From NCBI GenBank assembly GCA_905235735.1, contig CAJOMU010000017.1, positions 22,927 through 86,926 on the forward strand: a DNA stretch of 64,000 nt, written 5' to 3'. Made by a program: the position numbers and the translations under genes. This DNA comes from an uncultured Synergistales bacterium. GTDB taxonomy: Bacteria > Synergistota > Synergistia > Synergistales > Aminobacteriaceae. Below are positions 8,643-17,859 of the stretch, one piece after another. The notes under the pieces are model-generated. The model ran no database searches, had not been told where the DNA came from, and saw nothing but the letters and a program-made list of their open reading frames with translations. How positions within the stretch are numbered: the first letter of the stretch is position 1; each line of letters opens with the position of its first letter.

Positions 8643-9202
8643 AGGTCGCTGTATTGATAGCGTATTCCTCCGACAGGTGAGGGCTTAAGCGTCAAAAAAC
8701 GACCGTGCGCAAACCAATTCCTGAAGGCAAATGCTCCTACAATGTCATTATATGTTTGTTGGTCAATTTCACCGCAACTTCTCCACCTCATAAGTATCTC
8801 GGACTTGAAGGAGATCACAGAAACTATTTCAGGAGAGTTGCCAATATTCATTATGTTTTTCTTGGAGTTAAAAAGTTTTCGGAAAGTCCTTTGCAGTCTA
8901 CAGTTAATTCCTGTATCTACTACGTACAGAAAATGCGCCTTAAAAGTCGCTTCTATGTACGTAAGCAAAGCAAAACAAGACCTTCTCTCCTCTTCATCAA
9001 GAAGTTCATCTCTTATCTGTTGAATTTCCTGAAGTGTTGCACCGACAAACAAGTTATTGCCTGAAGTCAATATCTGTCCCTTTTCTGCCAGCGCAAAATA
9101 TTGCATAATAATTTCCCGCACCTTCCTGTGATAATCATCAATAGACTTCAAGGACGGGTAAGGCTGCGGTTTCAACGCCTGAGAATTTGTATTAACGGCC
9201 AT
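8582..9202 (-). CDS. HEPN-domain-like protein (putative ribonuclease), second gene of a two-gene module
   Basis: A 206-residue soluble protein. I do not know the exact family, but residues 161-166 read RNWFAH, an Rx4H motif with a polar residue after the Arg, placed in a predicted helix. This is the active-site signature of HEPN ribonucleases found in toxin-antitoxin, CRISPR and abortive-infection systems. An upstream helix YIEATFKAHFL (about 82-92) has the acidic residue seen in several HEPN proteins. The gene starts 7 bases after the stop of a 172-residue partner, and the pair runs opposite to its plus-strand neighbours. Antitoxin-first order would suit a toxin-antitoxin unit, but no activity is proven. 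Confidence 0.6.
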   Translation of the reverse strand: MAVNTNSQALKPQPYPSLKSIDDYHRKVREIIMQYFALAEKGQILTSGNNLFVGATLQEIQQIRDELLDEEERRSCFALLTYIEATFKAHFLYVVDTGINCRLQRTFRKLFNSKKNIMNIGNSPEIVSVISFKSEILMRWRSCGEIDQQTYNDIVGAFAFRNWFAHGRFLTLKPSPVGGIRYQYSDLYILAQKTESLCVLAKPYLS

Positions 9203-9209
9203 TATAACA

Positions 9210-9728
9210 TCAGGATAGCTGCATTAACTGTTCTAAGAACGTTTCACGCTCAATAGGAATATACCTAATGTTCGGTGGGGCAGTAACAAAACGCCACTCA
9301 AGCTCAGGTGTCGTGTCGGATTTTTTCTGAGGGGCATCATTTGTAATTGTAACACTGATACGCGGGCTGTCGAGTTCACTATCAACAAGAACTATCCTGA
9401 CTGTTCCGTTTTTGCCGATCATGTCTACGCGTCCGTAAGCCGCTATTACACATGCTCCTATGGGGAGAAATTCGATGTATTTTCCTAAATTTCCGAGATA
9501 TACAACCATTTTCCTGGCAGCGTAAGTCCCTAAAAATTCTTCTGTGATGCTTATATCTTCTTCGTTTATCTTTACTTCGCCTGCCTGAATATACTCTTCG
9601 AGAAAATCCTTTAACATATCATAGAGTCTTTCTATGTTGTTAAGCCATTCTTTAAGCTGTATACTTCTTTTCTTGGATAAGTATTCTTCATTTTTTGTTT
9701 CTCGTTTTATGAACTCATCGAAAGTCAT
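9210..9728 (-). CDS. Unknown partner of the HEPN-like protein (putative antitoxin or immunity protein)
   Basis: A 172-residue cytosolic protein with a helical, charged N-terminal half (residues 1-70, Lys- and Glu-rich) and a beta-rich second half. I recognise no family. The ATG has AGGAGG (on the minus strand) just upstream. It is the first gene of the two-gene unit and is separated from the HEPN-like gene by only 7 bases. The promoter of the pair must lie between 9729 and 9804, close to the divergent typA promoter. A protective role towards the HEPN-like protein is inference from gene order alone. Confidence 0.55.
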   Translation of the reverse strand: MTFDEFIKRETKNEEYLSKKRSIQLKEWLNNIERLYDMLKDFLEEYIQAGEVKINEEDISITEEFLGTYAARKMVVYLGNLGKYIEFLPIGACVIAAYGRVDMIGKNGTVRIVLVDSELDSPRISVTITNDAPQKKSDTTPELEWRFVTAPPNIRYIPIERETFLEQLMQLS

Positions 9729-9804
9729 ATCGAACCTCCTAAATGATTAATTTTTTTAATTTTACAGGAGTTTTCTGATTTCGCATAGATTTAACAGAAA
9801 AAAC

Positions 9805-9891
9805 ATGTGCTAAAATTGCCAGAAAAAATTTATTGCAACAGGACTGATAATTTTTTATGCATTCACAGAACGCAAAGAACATTCGCAACCT
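9805..9891 (+). repeat. Direct repeat, copy 2 (native typA promoter and 5' end)
   Basis: This is the intact counterpart of 8471-8554. The extended -10 box TGCTAAAAT is at 9808-9816, and only a weak TTTAAC-like -35 is visible. The repeat ends within codon 12 of typA. The two copies bracket the HEPN-like gene pair. Confidence 0.9.
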
Positions 9892-11731
9892 CGCAATCGT
9901 TGCACACATAGATCACGGTAAAACTACACTCATAGATTCAATCTTCAGAGCTGCACAAACTTTCGCAGCTCACACACAAGTCGCAGAACGCGTAATGGAT
10001 AATAACCCACTCGAACGCGAAAGAGGTATCACAATCAGAAGCAAACCGTGTACAGTCGAATGGAAAGGTTACCTCATCAACATAATAGACACTCCGGGAC
10101 ACGCTGACTTCTCCGGCGAAGTTGAACGCATTCTATCAACTGTAGACTCCGTTATCCTCATCGTTGACGCAAATGAAGGCCCAATGCCTCAGACACGTTA
10201 TGTTCTTCAGCACGCTCTCTCGATTGGAATGAAACCTCTAGTATTCATCAATAAGGTAGACCGCGAAGGTGCTGACCCTACACGCGCATTGAACCTCACG
10301 TTTGATTTGTTCTTTGAGCTTGGAGCTTCAGATGAACAGGCAGACTTTCCTGTCCTTTATGGTTCTGGTCTCAACGGCTGGGCAGTAAATGACCTCAGTA
10401 AACCTCATGAAGGTATGGACGATTTGTTTCAGGCAATTATCGATTACGTTCCTGCTCCTGATGTCGATTATGATAAACCCTTCCTCATGCAGGTAAGTAC
10501 TCTCGCATGGAATGAATACGTCGGAAGAATAGGAAGCGGTAAAATTCTTCAGGGACATATCAGAAAGGGTGAAACATTCACACGAACATCAACGAAATGG
10601 AACACCGCAGATCATTCCGGCAATGACTGGACGATAACAGGCCATGAAAACGCAAAGATTGCACAGCTTTGGGTTACACGAGGGCTTGAACGCGTTGAAG
10701 TAGATGAAGTGAACGCAGGCGATATTGTTTGGATTACAGGGCCAAGTGAAATTAACATAGGCGATACGTTTTCTGCTGAGGAAATTTCTGATAAGCCTTT
10801 GAAACCTCTCGCAATTGAAGAACCTACAGTTTCTATGTTCTTCCTCGTGAATTCAGGCCCGTTCGCTGGTCGTGAAGGTCAGGCTGTAACATTGAGACAG
10901 TTGAAGGCAAGATTGATTCGTGAGATGCATGTGAACGTGTCATTAAGAATGGAAGATTTAGGAAGACCTGACGGAGTGAAAGTTTCAGGACGAGGTGAAC
11001 TACAGCTCGGAATTCTCATTGAAGAGATGAGACGCGAGGGAATGGAATTCTGCGTTTCAAAGCCTGAAGTCATCATTGAGTACCGCGACGGCGTGAAGTG
11101 TGAACCGTATGAACTCGTTACGATTGATGTTCCCGAAGACTATCAGGGCATAGTGTTTGAGAAACTCTCAAAGCGAAAGGGAAAGGTCATGAACATAGAT
11201 AATCCTGACAGAGGATTATTGCGGATTGAGATTGAGATTCCTACACGAGGATTAATCGGTTACAGAGGTGAATTCCTGACTGACACTCGCGGACTTGGAA
11301 TAATGTCGAACTGTTTCAGCGGCTATAAGGAATGGGCAGGTGATTTAACGACACGAAACAGAGGTTCTCTCGTAAGTATGGATACAGGAGAAGCAACAGC
11401 GTATCAGCTTGAGAACTTGCAGAGCAGAGGAGTGTTATTCATCTCACCGCTTGAGCAGGTATACAACGGAATGATTATCGGTGAATGTTCAAGACCTGGA
11501 GATATTCCCTGCAATCCAACGAAGAAGAAACAGCAGACGAATCACCGTTCAGCAACGAAGGAACTCACAACGAAACTTGATGTGCCGCGTCGAATGTCAT
11601 TAGAGAAAGCAATGGAATGGATAGAGACAGATGAACTTGTTGAAGTAACGCCGCAGTCAGTCCGATTGAGAAAAGCAATTCTTGATGAACTTGAAAGACG
11701 CAAGGCAAGACGTACATCACCGCAGGAGTGA
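9857..11731 (+). CDS. typA: Translational GTPase TypA/BipA
   Basis: A ribosome-associated translational GTPase related to EF-G, involved in 50S assembly and stress adaptation in bacteria where it has been studied. The 624 residues are slightly longer than the usual 605-615. G1 is AHIDHGKTT (16-24), followed by the switch I sequence RGITI, the G3 motif DTPGHADF and the G4 motif NKVD. The EF-G domain V-like region and the C-terminal TypA domain (with [14 protein letters not shown]) are present. The ribosome-binding site before the ATG is poor (AGGAC about 13 bases upstream). The gene directly follows an island that carries a duplicate of its promoter and first codons. Confidence 0.97.
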   Translation: MHSQNAKNIRNLAIVAHIDHGKTTLIDSIFRAAQTFAAHTQVAERVMDNNPLERERGITIRSKPCTVEWKGYLINIIDTPGHADFSGEVERILSTVDSVILIVDANEGPMPQTRYVLQHALSIGMKPLVFINKVDREGADPTRALNLTFDLFFELGASDEQADFPVLYGSGLNGWAVNDLSKPHEGMDDLFQAIIDYVPAPDVDYDKPFLMQVSTLAWNEYVGRIGSGKILQGHIRKGETFTRTSTKWNTADHSGNDWTITGHENAKIAQLWVTRGLERVEVDEVNAGDIVWITGPSEINIGDTFSAEEISDKPLKPLAIEEPTVSMFFLVNSGPFAGREGQAVTLRQLKARLIREMHVNVSLRMEDLGRPDGVKVSGRGELQLGILIEEMRREGMEFCVSKPEVIIEYRDGVKCEPYELVTIDVPEDYQGIVFEKLSKRKGKVMNIDNPDRGLLRIEIEIPTRGLIGYRGEFLTDTRGLGIMSNCFSGYKEWAGDLTTRNRGSLVSMDTGEATAYQLENLQSRGVLFISPLEQVYNGMIIGECSRPGDIPCNPTKKKQQTNHRSATKELTTKLDVPRRMSLEKAMEWIETDELVEVTPQSVRLRKAILDELERRKARRTSPQE

Positions 11732-11736
11732 CTATA

Positions 11737-12666
11737 ATGAAAAAAATATTTTTATCAGCAATCATTATGCTCTTGGCCATGTTGACGGGAGCATACGCAG
11801 CAAATACAAAGCCTCCTGTAGTTGTCGTTGAGTATGCATATCAGGAAGCACATGATTTCCATGAAGGATTAGCCGCAGTGAAACAGGATGACCGCTGGGG
11901 ATATATCGACAATCTCGGACGCATAGCAATTCCATTAGTGCATAAAATTCCAGATGCAGGAGATTTCTCAGACGGTTTCGCTTTTCTCGGAGACCATTAC
12001 ATTGACACTGAAGGCAATCAGGCGTTCTCACGCGAAGACCCAGACACAGGAGTAATCGAAGAAAAATTCTTCAGGAATGGACTTCCTTTTTCGCAGGGAC
12101 TAGCGGCTGTTCAGTCAGGTGCACAATGGGGATACATCGATTTAATGGGCAATTATGTTATTGCTCCTTCGTTTGAACGCGTTGATTCTTTCAGTGAAGG
12201 ACTTGCACCTGCCCGTAAAAATGGCTTATGGGGATATATCAACGTTAGGGGAATATTTGTGATTGAGCCGAAATTTCTGCGAGCCGGAAGATTCAGCGAA
12301 GGAAAAGCGGCAGTGAACTTCAAAGGCAGATGGGGATTCATCAACACAGAAGGAAAGTTCATCATCAGACCTATGTATCATGAAGCAGGAGATTTCGTTT
12401 ACGGTCTTGCACCCGTCAGAACACGAAGGAGTTATCGCGGCTGGGGATATATCACTCCACGAAACGGATTCGCGATTCCGAGATACTACAACATTGCCTT
12501 GAATTTCGGTGAAGGATTAGCTCCCGTTGCGGCAGATACGAGATTCGGATATGTGAATGTTCGTGGAGAATGGGAAATTGCCCCTCAGTATGATGATGCG
12601 AGACCATTCAGTGAGGGGTTAGCGGCAGTGAAACGCGAAAAGAAATGGGGATATATCAGGCAGTAA
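11737..12666 (+). CDS. Secreted WG-repeat protein
   Basis: The ATG at 11737 is chosen because GCAGGAG, overlapping the typA stop, lies 8 bases upstream. The 309-residue product has a signal peptide (LSAIIMLLAMLTGAYA) and about seven WG repeats, recognisable as F.EGLAAV...WGYI units from residue 40 to the end. WG repeats form beta-rich solenoids in secreted or surface proteins of many gut bacteria; the function is not established. It follows typA by 5 bases. It ends directly against the convergent mutL stop with no intervening base. Confidence 0.85.
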   Translation: MKKIFLSAIIMLLAMLTGAYAANTKPPVVVVEYAYQEAHDFHEGLAAVKQDDRWGYIDNLGRIAIPLVHKIPDAGDFSDGFAFLGDHYIDTEGNQAFSREDPDTGVIEEKFFRNGLPFSQGLAAVQSGAQWGYIDLMGNYVIAPSFERVDSFSEGLAPARKNGLWGYINVRGIFVIEPKFLRAGRFSEGKAAVNFKGRWGFINTEGKFIIRPMYHEAGDFVYGLAPVRTRRSYRGWGYITPRNGFAIPRYYNIALNFGEGLAPVAADTRFGYVNVRGEWEIAPQYDDARPFSEGLAAVKREKKWGYIRQ

Positions 12667-14394
12667 TTATTCGCGTCCGAAACGTTTCAGTAAATCTTCA
12701 TTCTTAATTTCAATCATAACAGGGCGGCCATGAGGACATACGAAAGGCTGTTCGCATTCATGAAGGCTCTTCCATAAAGATAACGCATCTTCACGGGAGA
12801 GTCTTGTTGTGAGTTTCACTGATGCCTTACATGCCATAGTTGCCCATACACGCCATAAAATATTTTTCGTGTCCCCGTCATGATGATTCTTCAATGCACT
12901 TATCGATGCTCGTAGCAATGCTTCGGGTTCAAATTCACAGTTAGGGATTACGGGTACAGCCTGGAGTTCCAAACCTTTGGGAGTGCTTGCGAGTTCAAAG
13001 CCAGAGTCATTAAGTTCATTGATGAATTCAACGGCCTCAAGTGCAAGTGTCGGGTGAAGCAGCGCAGGCAATAATAATTTCTGTGAGTTCGTTGATGATT
13101 CTGCAAGAGACTTTATGCGCTCATAGTTCACCCGTTCATGTGCCGCATGTGGATCGATTATCACTAGACCTTCATGTGTATCATAGACGAGATAGCCTCC
13201 TGAATTCTGACCGAGATATGTGATTTCTGGTTCACTTTGAATCACTAAGTCATCAGGAAATAGTTTCGCCTCGTAATTCTGATTCAGGCTTGCGGTTCTT
13301 GGACGCGAAGAACGATTGCTTACTTGGCCTGTACTTTTCGTATTGATGATTCGTTCTGCTGAATCTCTGAAGTTCCAGCCTGAATGATTCTGTTTTGATG
13401 TTCCTGTGCTCATGATTGCGGGAATGGGCATAGGACTTCCGAGATGTTTCACTGCGTCATGAATTGACCTGTAGATTTCGGACGGATACCTGAATCTGAC
13501 TTCTGATTTTGCAGGATGAATATTAACGTCAACGAGTGAAGGTTCAAGCGAGAAAAACAGTGCGTAATTCCCTGATAACTCTCTTGCTCCCTGACTGACC
13601 GCTGATTTTATGACAGGATCATTAACCGCACGTCCATTGACGAACGAGATTAAATCACTTCTCGATGAACCTATTCCTGCTCTTGATTGAAACCAGCATT
13701 CGAGGCTTAGATGTTCAGCTGAGACTTCAACGCATTGAATCTCTGCGCCTTCTCCCCATAGCTTAGAGAGTACACGTTTTTTGTCTCCGCCACCGTCAGT
13801 TGCGAAGATTAATTTTCCGTCATGCTCTAAGCTGAATGCAATATCAGGGTTACACACTGCATATTCACGTAGATAGACTGCTGCACGTCTGAGTTCACCT
13901 GATGCGCTCTTCAGAAATTTGCGCCGTGCTGGTAATCCCGAAAATAGATTCTCGACCTGAACACGTGTTCCTACAGGACAGCTTGCTTCAATGTGCTCAG
14001 TTATCTTTCCGTCATGCGAACGAATAAGTCCTCCTGAATCTGAAGCATTCTGCCTGCTGCGTATTTCAACGTCTGCTACTGCGGCTATGCTTGCGAGTGC
14101 TTCACCGCGATAACCCAATGTGCTTATGTTCTCTAAGTCTTCAAGCTCAGAGATTTTGCTTGTAGCGTGATACATCAATGCGAGGGGAAGGTCTTCAAAT
14201 GATATTCCAGTACCGTCATCTTCAACTATGATTCGTAATCTTCCTCCGTCATAGAGTTTCACGTTCACGCGTTTTGCTTTTGCGTCTAATGAATTCTCGA
14301 CTAATTCCTTCACTGCCGATGCTGGACGTTCTACGACTTCACCGGCAGCTATTCTCATCCATAAATCATATGGTAATGCTTTAATTGCTGGCAT
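12667..14394 (-). CDS. mutL: DNA mismatch repair protein MutL
   Basis: MutL is the mediator of methyl-independent mismatch repair. The 575-residue protein has the N-terminal GHKL ATPase with IAAGEVVERPASAVKELVENS (split by family motifs at about residues 15-35) and GYRGEAL. The C-terminal domain carries DPHAAHERVNYE, which fits the DQHAx2Ex4E endonuclease motif with Pro in place of Gln, plus an ACKASVK motif and CPHGRP. It should therefore be a nicking MutL, as expected in bacteria without MutH. It is separated from mutS by a DUF1919 gene and a heptamer array. Confidence 0.96.
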   Translation of the reverse strand: MPAIKALPYDLWMRIAAGEVVERPASAVKELVENSLDAKAKRVNVKLYDGGRLRIIVEDDGTGISFEDLPLALMYHATSKISELEDLENISTLGYRGEALASIAAVADVEIRSRQNASDSGGLIRSHDGKITEHIEASCPVGTRVQVENLFSGLPARRKFLKSASGELRRAAVYLREYAVCNPDIAFSLEHDGKLIFATDGGGDKKRVLSKLWGEGAEIQCVEVSAEHLSLECWFQSRAGIGSSRSDLISFVNGRAVNDPVIKSAVSQGARELSGNYALFFSLEPSLVDVNIHPAKSEVRFRYPSEIYRSIHDAVKHLGSPMPIPAIMSTGTSKQNHSGWNFRDSAERIINTKSTGQVSNRSSRPRTASLNQNYEAKLFPDDLVIQSEPEITYLGQNSGGYLVYDTHEGLVIIDPHAAHERVNYERIKSLAESSTNSQKLLLPALLHPTLALEAVEFINELNDSGFELASTPKGLELQAVPVIPNCEFEPEALLRASISALKNHHDGDTKNILWRVWATMACKASVKLTTRLSREDALSLWKSLHECEQPFVCPHGRPVMIEIKNEDLLKRFGRE

Positions 14395-14446
14395 ATATAA
14401 CTCTTAATGTGCTCCTTAGAATAAATATACGCCTTATGTTATCACC

Positions 14447-15091
14447 TCATGCGTTAAAGAAGTCTACATAGTTCCAATCATCAATAACGCGCCGGAAAGA
14501 GAGTAATGACTTGTACGCAAATACTTCGGGTACACCAAGACCATACGTATTTAATTTCTTCACATCAAGTTTTATTGCTGATTTCACGCCTGCAAAATCC
14601 CTGTATGTAAGTAATGCTTTGTGTTCATACGGAAGTGAATCAAACTCTCTCACAATTTCCTCATTAGAACCTTCTCCATCAGTCATAATGAGAAAGATAT
14701 TATCCCAATGTATTCTTGAACATCTTTCATCCCATTTTGCTTTTGCATTGCTGAAAGTGCCATAATGCATAAACCAAACCCGCACTTCTCTGCCTTCACT
14801 GCCTAATATGCCAACAGGATAACCCATTTTGAGAGATTGATTTTTGTCTTCCAACATATCCTGCGAAAGATAATACTTCAAATCACCGCAGAACTTCACA
14901 AAATCTCCTGCATGAAAACAGGCATTGATTGTAGGAGTATCAAAGCGCAAGCCTAATTCATGGAGAAGCATAGCACCTACACAGTCTTTTGATATCAGAG
15001 TGAAATTCTTGTTTTTAAGTCTTATGCGGTTAAGACAACTGAAAGGATAACGAAGAATTTTCCTGTACAACTTCAACAAACGGGACAACAT
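14447..15091 (-). CDS. DUF1919 family protein, probably polysaccharide-related
   Basis: A 214-residue protein of the DUF1919 family, often annotated as exopolysaccharide biosynthesis protein and found in capsule clusters. Supporting features are the start region FTLISKDCVGAMLLHELGL, then DTPTINACFHAGDFVKFCGDLKYYL-like sequence around residues 52-75, and the DNIFLIMTDGEG stretch near 129-140. The N terminus is basic without a signal peptide. It sits between mutS and mutL, where it does not belong functionally, and is driven by its own promoter (15212-15240) through a leader made largely of heptamer repeats. It is probably an acquired gene; the enzymatic role is unknown. Confidence 0.75.
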   Translation of the reverse strand: MLSRLLKLYRKILRYPFSCLNRIRLKNKNFTLISKDCVGAMLLHELGLRFDTPTINACFHAGDFVKFCGDLKYYLSQDMLEDKNQSLKMGYPVGILGSEGREVRVWFMHYGTFSNAKAKWDERCSRIHWDNIFLIMTDGEGSNEEIVREFDSLPYEHKALLTYRDFAGVKSAIKLDVKKLNTYGLGVPEVFAYKSLLSFRRVIDDWNYVDFFNA

Positions 15092-15153
15092 AACACATTT
15101 CCCCCGTCTGAATATTCATTTGTTGTGGATTTTATGAAAGGACAGATTAAGCT

Positions 15154-15209
15154 ACTGCGAACTGCGAACTGCGAACTGCGAACTGCGAACTGCGAACTGC
15201 GAACTGCGA
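15154..15209. repeat. Heptanucleotide tandem repeat, 8 perfect copies
   Basis: Eight perfect copies of ACTGCGA. The array begins two bases after the -10 box of the minus-strand promoter at 15212-15240 and lies wholly in the leader of the DUF1919 gene. Read on the opposite strand as TTCGCAG, it shares TTCG..G with the TTCGTGG form of the array at 1-36. Plus-strand frames through it are periodic and should not be taken as a protein. Confidence 0.97.
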
Positions 15210-15211
15210 GT

Positions 15212-15240
15212 ATTATACTGACTTATTCGCAAACTTGCAA
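15212..15240 (-). promoter_or_regulatory. Promoter of the DUF1919 gene
   Basis: On the minus strand TTGCAA (15235-15240), a 17-base spacer and TATAAT (15212-15217). Transcription would start inside the heptamer array at about 15205, giving a leader of roughly 115 bases. It lies just past the mutS stop codon. Confidence 0.6.
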
Positions 15241-15267
15241 CCTCCATTCATCTGAAATTTTTACATA

Positions 15268-17859
15268 TTATATCATACGCGCCTCTTTGCTCTTTCCGCT
15301 TAATCTGTGCAATATCCTCAATGCTTCCATAGGCGTTATGTTATCCGTATCCATCTCTGAAAGCTCCTCAATGATTCCGTCTCCCTCCGCTGAAAACATC
15401 GAAATCTGTCGCCTCAATGCAACCTGTGGCAATGGTGCAGGTATCTTGCTCATATCTCTTCCTTCAGAACCTTCACGCTCGAATATCTCTAACAGTTCAA
15501 ACGCTCGTCTCAATACACTGTTCGGAAGTCCCGCTAACCTCGCAACCTCAATCCCGTATGACCTGTCCGCAGGACCTTGCACAACCTGATGAAGGAATAA
15601 TATTCCCTCTGAACCTTCACTGACGGCCATGCTGTAATTCTTCACACCTTCAAGCCTCTCCTCAAGACACGTCAATTCATGATAGTGTGTTGCGAATAAC
15701 ACTCGTGCTTTCGAGTTCGCCTGCAAGTATTCAATCACTGACCATGCGATACTCATTCCGTCCCATGTTGCCGTCCCTCTTCCTACTTCATCGAGTATGA
15801 TTAGACTTCTGTCTGTTACATTGTTCAATATATTCGCGGTCTCTAACATCTCAACCATGAATGTGCTTGACCCTCTCACTAAATCATCTCGCGCACCTAT
15901 CCTCGTGAATACACGGTCAACAAGTCCAATCTCCGCACTCTCAGCAGGAACCCATAACCCAGCCTGCGACATTATCACAATTAGTGCAGACATTCGAAGC
16001 CATGTTGATTTGCCCGCCATGTTAGGCCCAGTGAGAATGATTACCCTGCTGTCAGGATTCAATGTTACGTCATTGGGAACGAACCCTGAATCTTTCAGCT
16101 CACTCTCAATCACTGGATGACGGCCTCCCTTTATGATGATTGAATCAGATTCATTCACTGAAGGACATACATAGTTACGTTCACGCGCAAGACCTGCTGA
16201 TGATGCAATGCAGTCAAGAATTCCCAATAGCCTGCCGGTTAATTGAATCTGCGAACTATGAGACATTACATTATTCACAACCTCTGCATACACTGCTGAT
16301 TCTATTCGTGAAATCTCTGCTTCACTGTTCTGCATTCGTGATTCAAAACTCTTCAGCTCAGGTGTGGTGTACCGCGTTGAATTGACGAGTATCTGTGTCT
16401 GTCTGAAATATTCAGGCTTGAATGCTAATCCTCCCTTTCCAACTTCAAGGTAATATCCGAATGCGTTCGTGAAACCTGTCTTGAGCTTCGGTGTCATTGT
16501 TGCCTTACGCTCACGTTCAAGATATTCTGCGAGCCATTGTTCACCCTTCACTGACATCTCACGCCACGTATCAAGCTCCTGATTGAACCCGGAACGTATG
16601 ACAGGAGAATTCCCCAATATGCGCGGAAGTCTGTCCTCTAATGCATGTTCAAGATAGTCCCGTAATTCTTCGAGATTAGGAAGCGTATTTATGAGTTCAT
16701 TTAAAGGTTCAGGCATTGAAAGATTCTTTATGCTTGGAATTATTCTAAGTGTCTCTCTGATTGCTGAAAGGTCTAACGGGTTTCCTGTGTTCAGTGCAAG
16801 TCTTGATAGTGAACGTTCAACATCACGTGTACCTGCAAGATAGTCCTGAAGCTCTGAACATTCAAGCGTCGAATCAACAAGTACAGCGATTGCTTTCTGT
16901 CTGCGTTCGATTGCATGAATGTCCATTAATGGCCTCAATATCCAGTCGCGTAATGTCCTGCGTCCCATAGGAGTCCTGCATCTGTCGATAGATGATAATA
17001 ACGATACACTATCGCCGGAAGTCTCAGGGATAAGCTCAAGGTTTCTCTGTGCAGCCGAATCTAAACTCATACGTCCTTTGAGAATCAGCGGTGATATTTT
17101 CAGAATGTCATTGAGAGTGCTGAACTGCGTTGCCGAAAGATATTCGAGTGCTGCCCATGCAGGCCCTGTGCATGGATCTCGATCACTGATTCCGAATCCT
17201 TCAAGACGTTTTGCCTTCAATGCGGATTTCAATCTTCCCGCTGAATTTTCCTGCTTGAAGTTTTCAGGTGATACTGCAAGAAGATTATAGCCGTTCAGGA
17301 ATTCAGGAAGGTTCTTTATGTTCGAGGGATAAAGGACTTCACCAGGAGAAAAAGCCGACAGCATAGATGAAGCATCACGTTCATTGAGAGTACCTGCCTC
17401 AAGCCTTCCTGTATCGACTGACAGCAAAGCCATTGAGATTCTGCCTTTCACAGGATACACTGCCGCAAGATGTCCTGACTCTCCGATATTCTCTTCAGGT
17501 ACATACGTTCCGGGAGTAACGACGCGAATCACTCTGCGTTCAACAAGACCTTTGGGGTTAGCTTCACCAATCTGTTCGCATATTGCGGCTCTGAACCCTG
17601 CATTGATGAGCCTCCCAAGATATGAATTCAATGCATGATACGGAATGCCTGCCATAGGAATTTTTCTCTCAGAGTCCCGTGATGTAACTGCAATTCCAAG
17701 AACAGCACCTGCCTGTTTCGCATCATCAAAGAACATTTCATAGAAGTCTCCCATTCGGAAGAGCAGTAATGCATCAGGATATTCTTCTTTGAATGTCTTG
17801 TACTGTTCAAGCCATGGGGTTAATTTTATGTCGTCAGGAATCACTTTCATGTTTTTCAT
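15268..17859 (-). CDS. mutS: DNA mismatch repair protein MutS
   Basis: MutS recognises mismatches and starts repair. The ATG at 17859 gives 863 residues and a normal N terminus (an in-frame ATG at 17898 lies inside ttcA and would add 13 unusual residues). The mismatch-binding GDFYEMF is near the N terminus, Walker A is TGPNMAGKST and Walker B is IILDEVGRGTATWDG, with Ala and Trp in places that are usually Ser and Phe or Tyr. The start overlaps the end of ttcA by 26 bases, suggesting coupling. The mutS-mutL pair is interrupted by the DUF1919 gene. Confidence 0.97.
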   Translation of the reverse strand: MKNMKVIPDDIKLTPWLEQYKTFKEEYPDALLLFRMGDFYEMFFDDAKQAGAVLGIAVTSRDSERKIPMAGIPYHALNSYLGRLINAGFRAAICEQIGEANPKGLVERRVIRVVTPGTYVPEENIGESGHLAAVYPVKGRISMALLSVDTGRLEAGTLNERDASSMLSAFSPGEVLYPSNIKNLPEFLNGYNLLAVSPENFKQENSAGRLKSALKAKRLEGFGISDRDPCTGPAWAALEYLSATQFSTLNDILKISPLILKGRMSLDSAAQRNLELIPETSGDSVSLLSSIDRCRTPMGRRTLRDWILRPLMDIHAIERRQKAIAVLVDSTLECSELQDYLAGTRDVERSLSRLALNTGNPLDLSAIRETLRIIPSIKNLSMPEPLNELINTLPNLEELRDYLEHALEDRLPRILGNSPVIRSGFNQELDTWREMSVKGEQWLAEYLERERKATMTPKLKTGFTNAFGYYLEVGKGGLAFKPEYFRQTQILVNSTRYTTPELKSFESRMQNSEAEISRIESAVYAEVVNNVMSHSSQIQLTGRLLGILDCIASSAGLARERNYVCPSVNESDSIIIKGGRHPVIESELKDSGFVPNDVTLNPDSRVIILTGPNMAGKSTWLRMSALIVIMSQAGLWVPAESAEIGLVDRVFTRIGARDDLVRGSSTFMVEMLETANILNNVTDRSLIILDEVGRGTATWDGMSIAWSVIEYLQANSKARVLFATHYHELTCLEERLEGVKNYSMAVSEGSEGILFLHQVVQGPADRSYGIEVARLAGLPNSVLRRAFELLEIFEREGSEGRDMSKIPAPLPQVALRRQISMFSAEGDGIIEELSEMDTDNITPMEALRILHRLSGKSKEARMI

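Noticed and set aside
8553-9804. Insertion sequence carrying the HEPN-like pair
   Set aside because: No transposase, integrase or terminal inverted repeat is visible; the flanking repeats are copies of typA rather than IS ends.
15125-15589. Plus-strand open frame with a repeated RTANCEL peptide
   Set aside because: The peptide repeat is only the heptamer array read as codons, and the rest is antisense to mutS.
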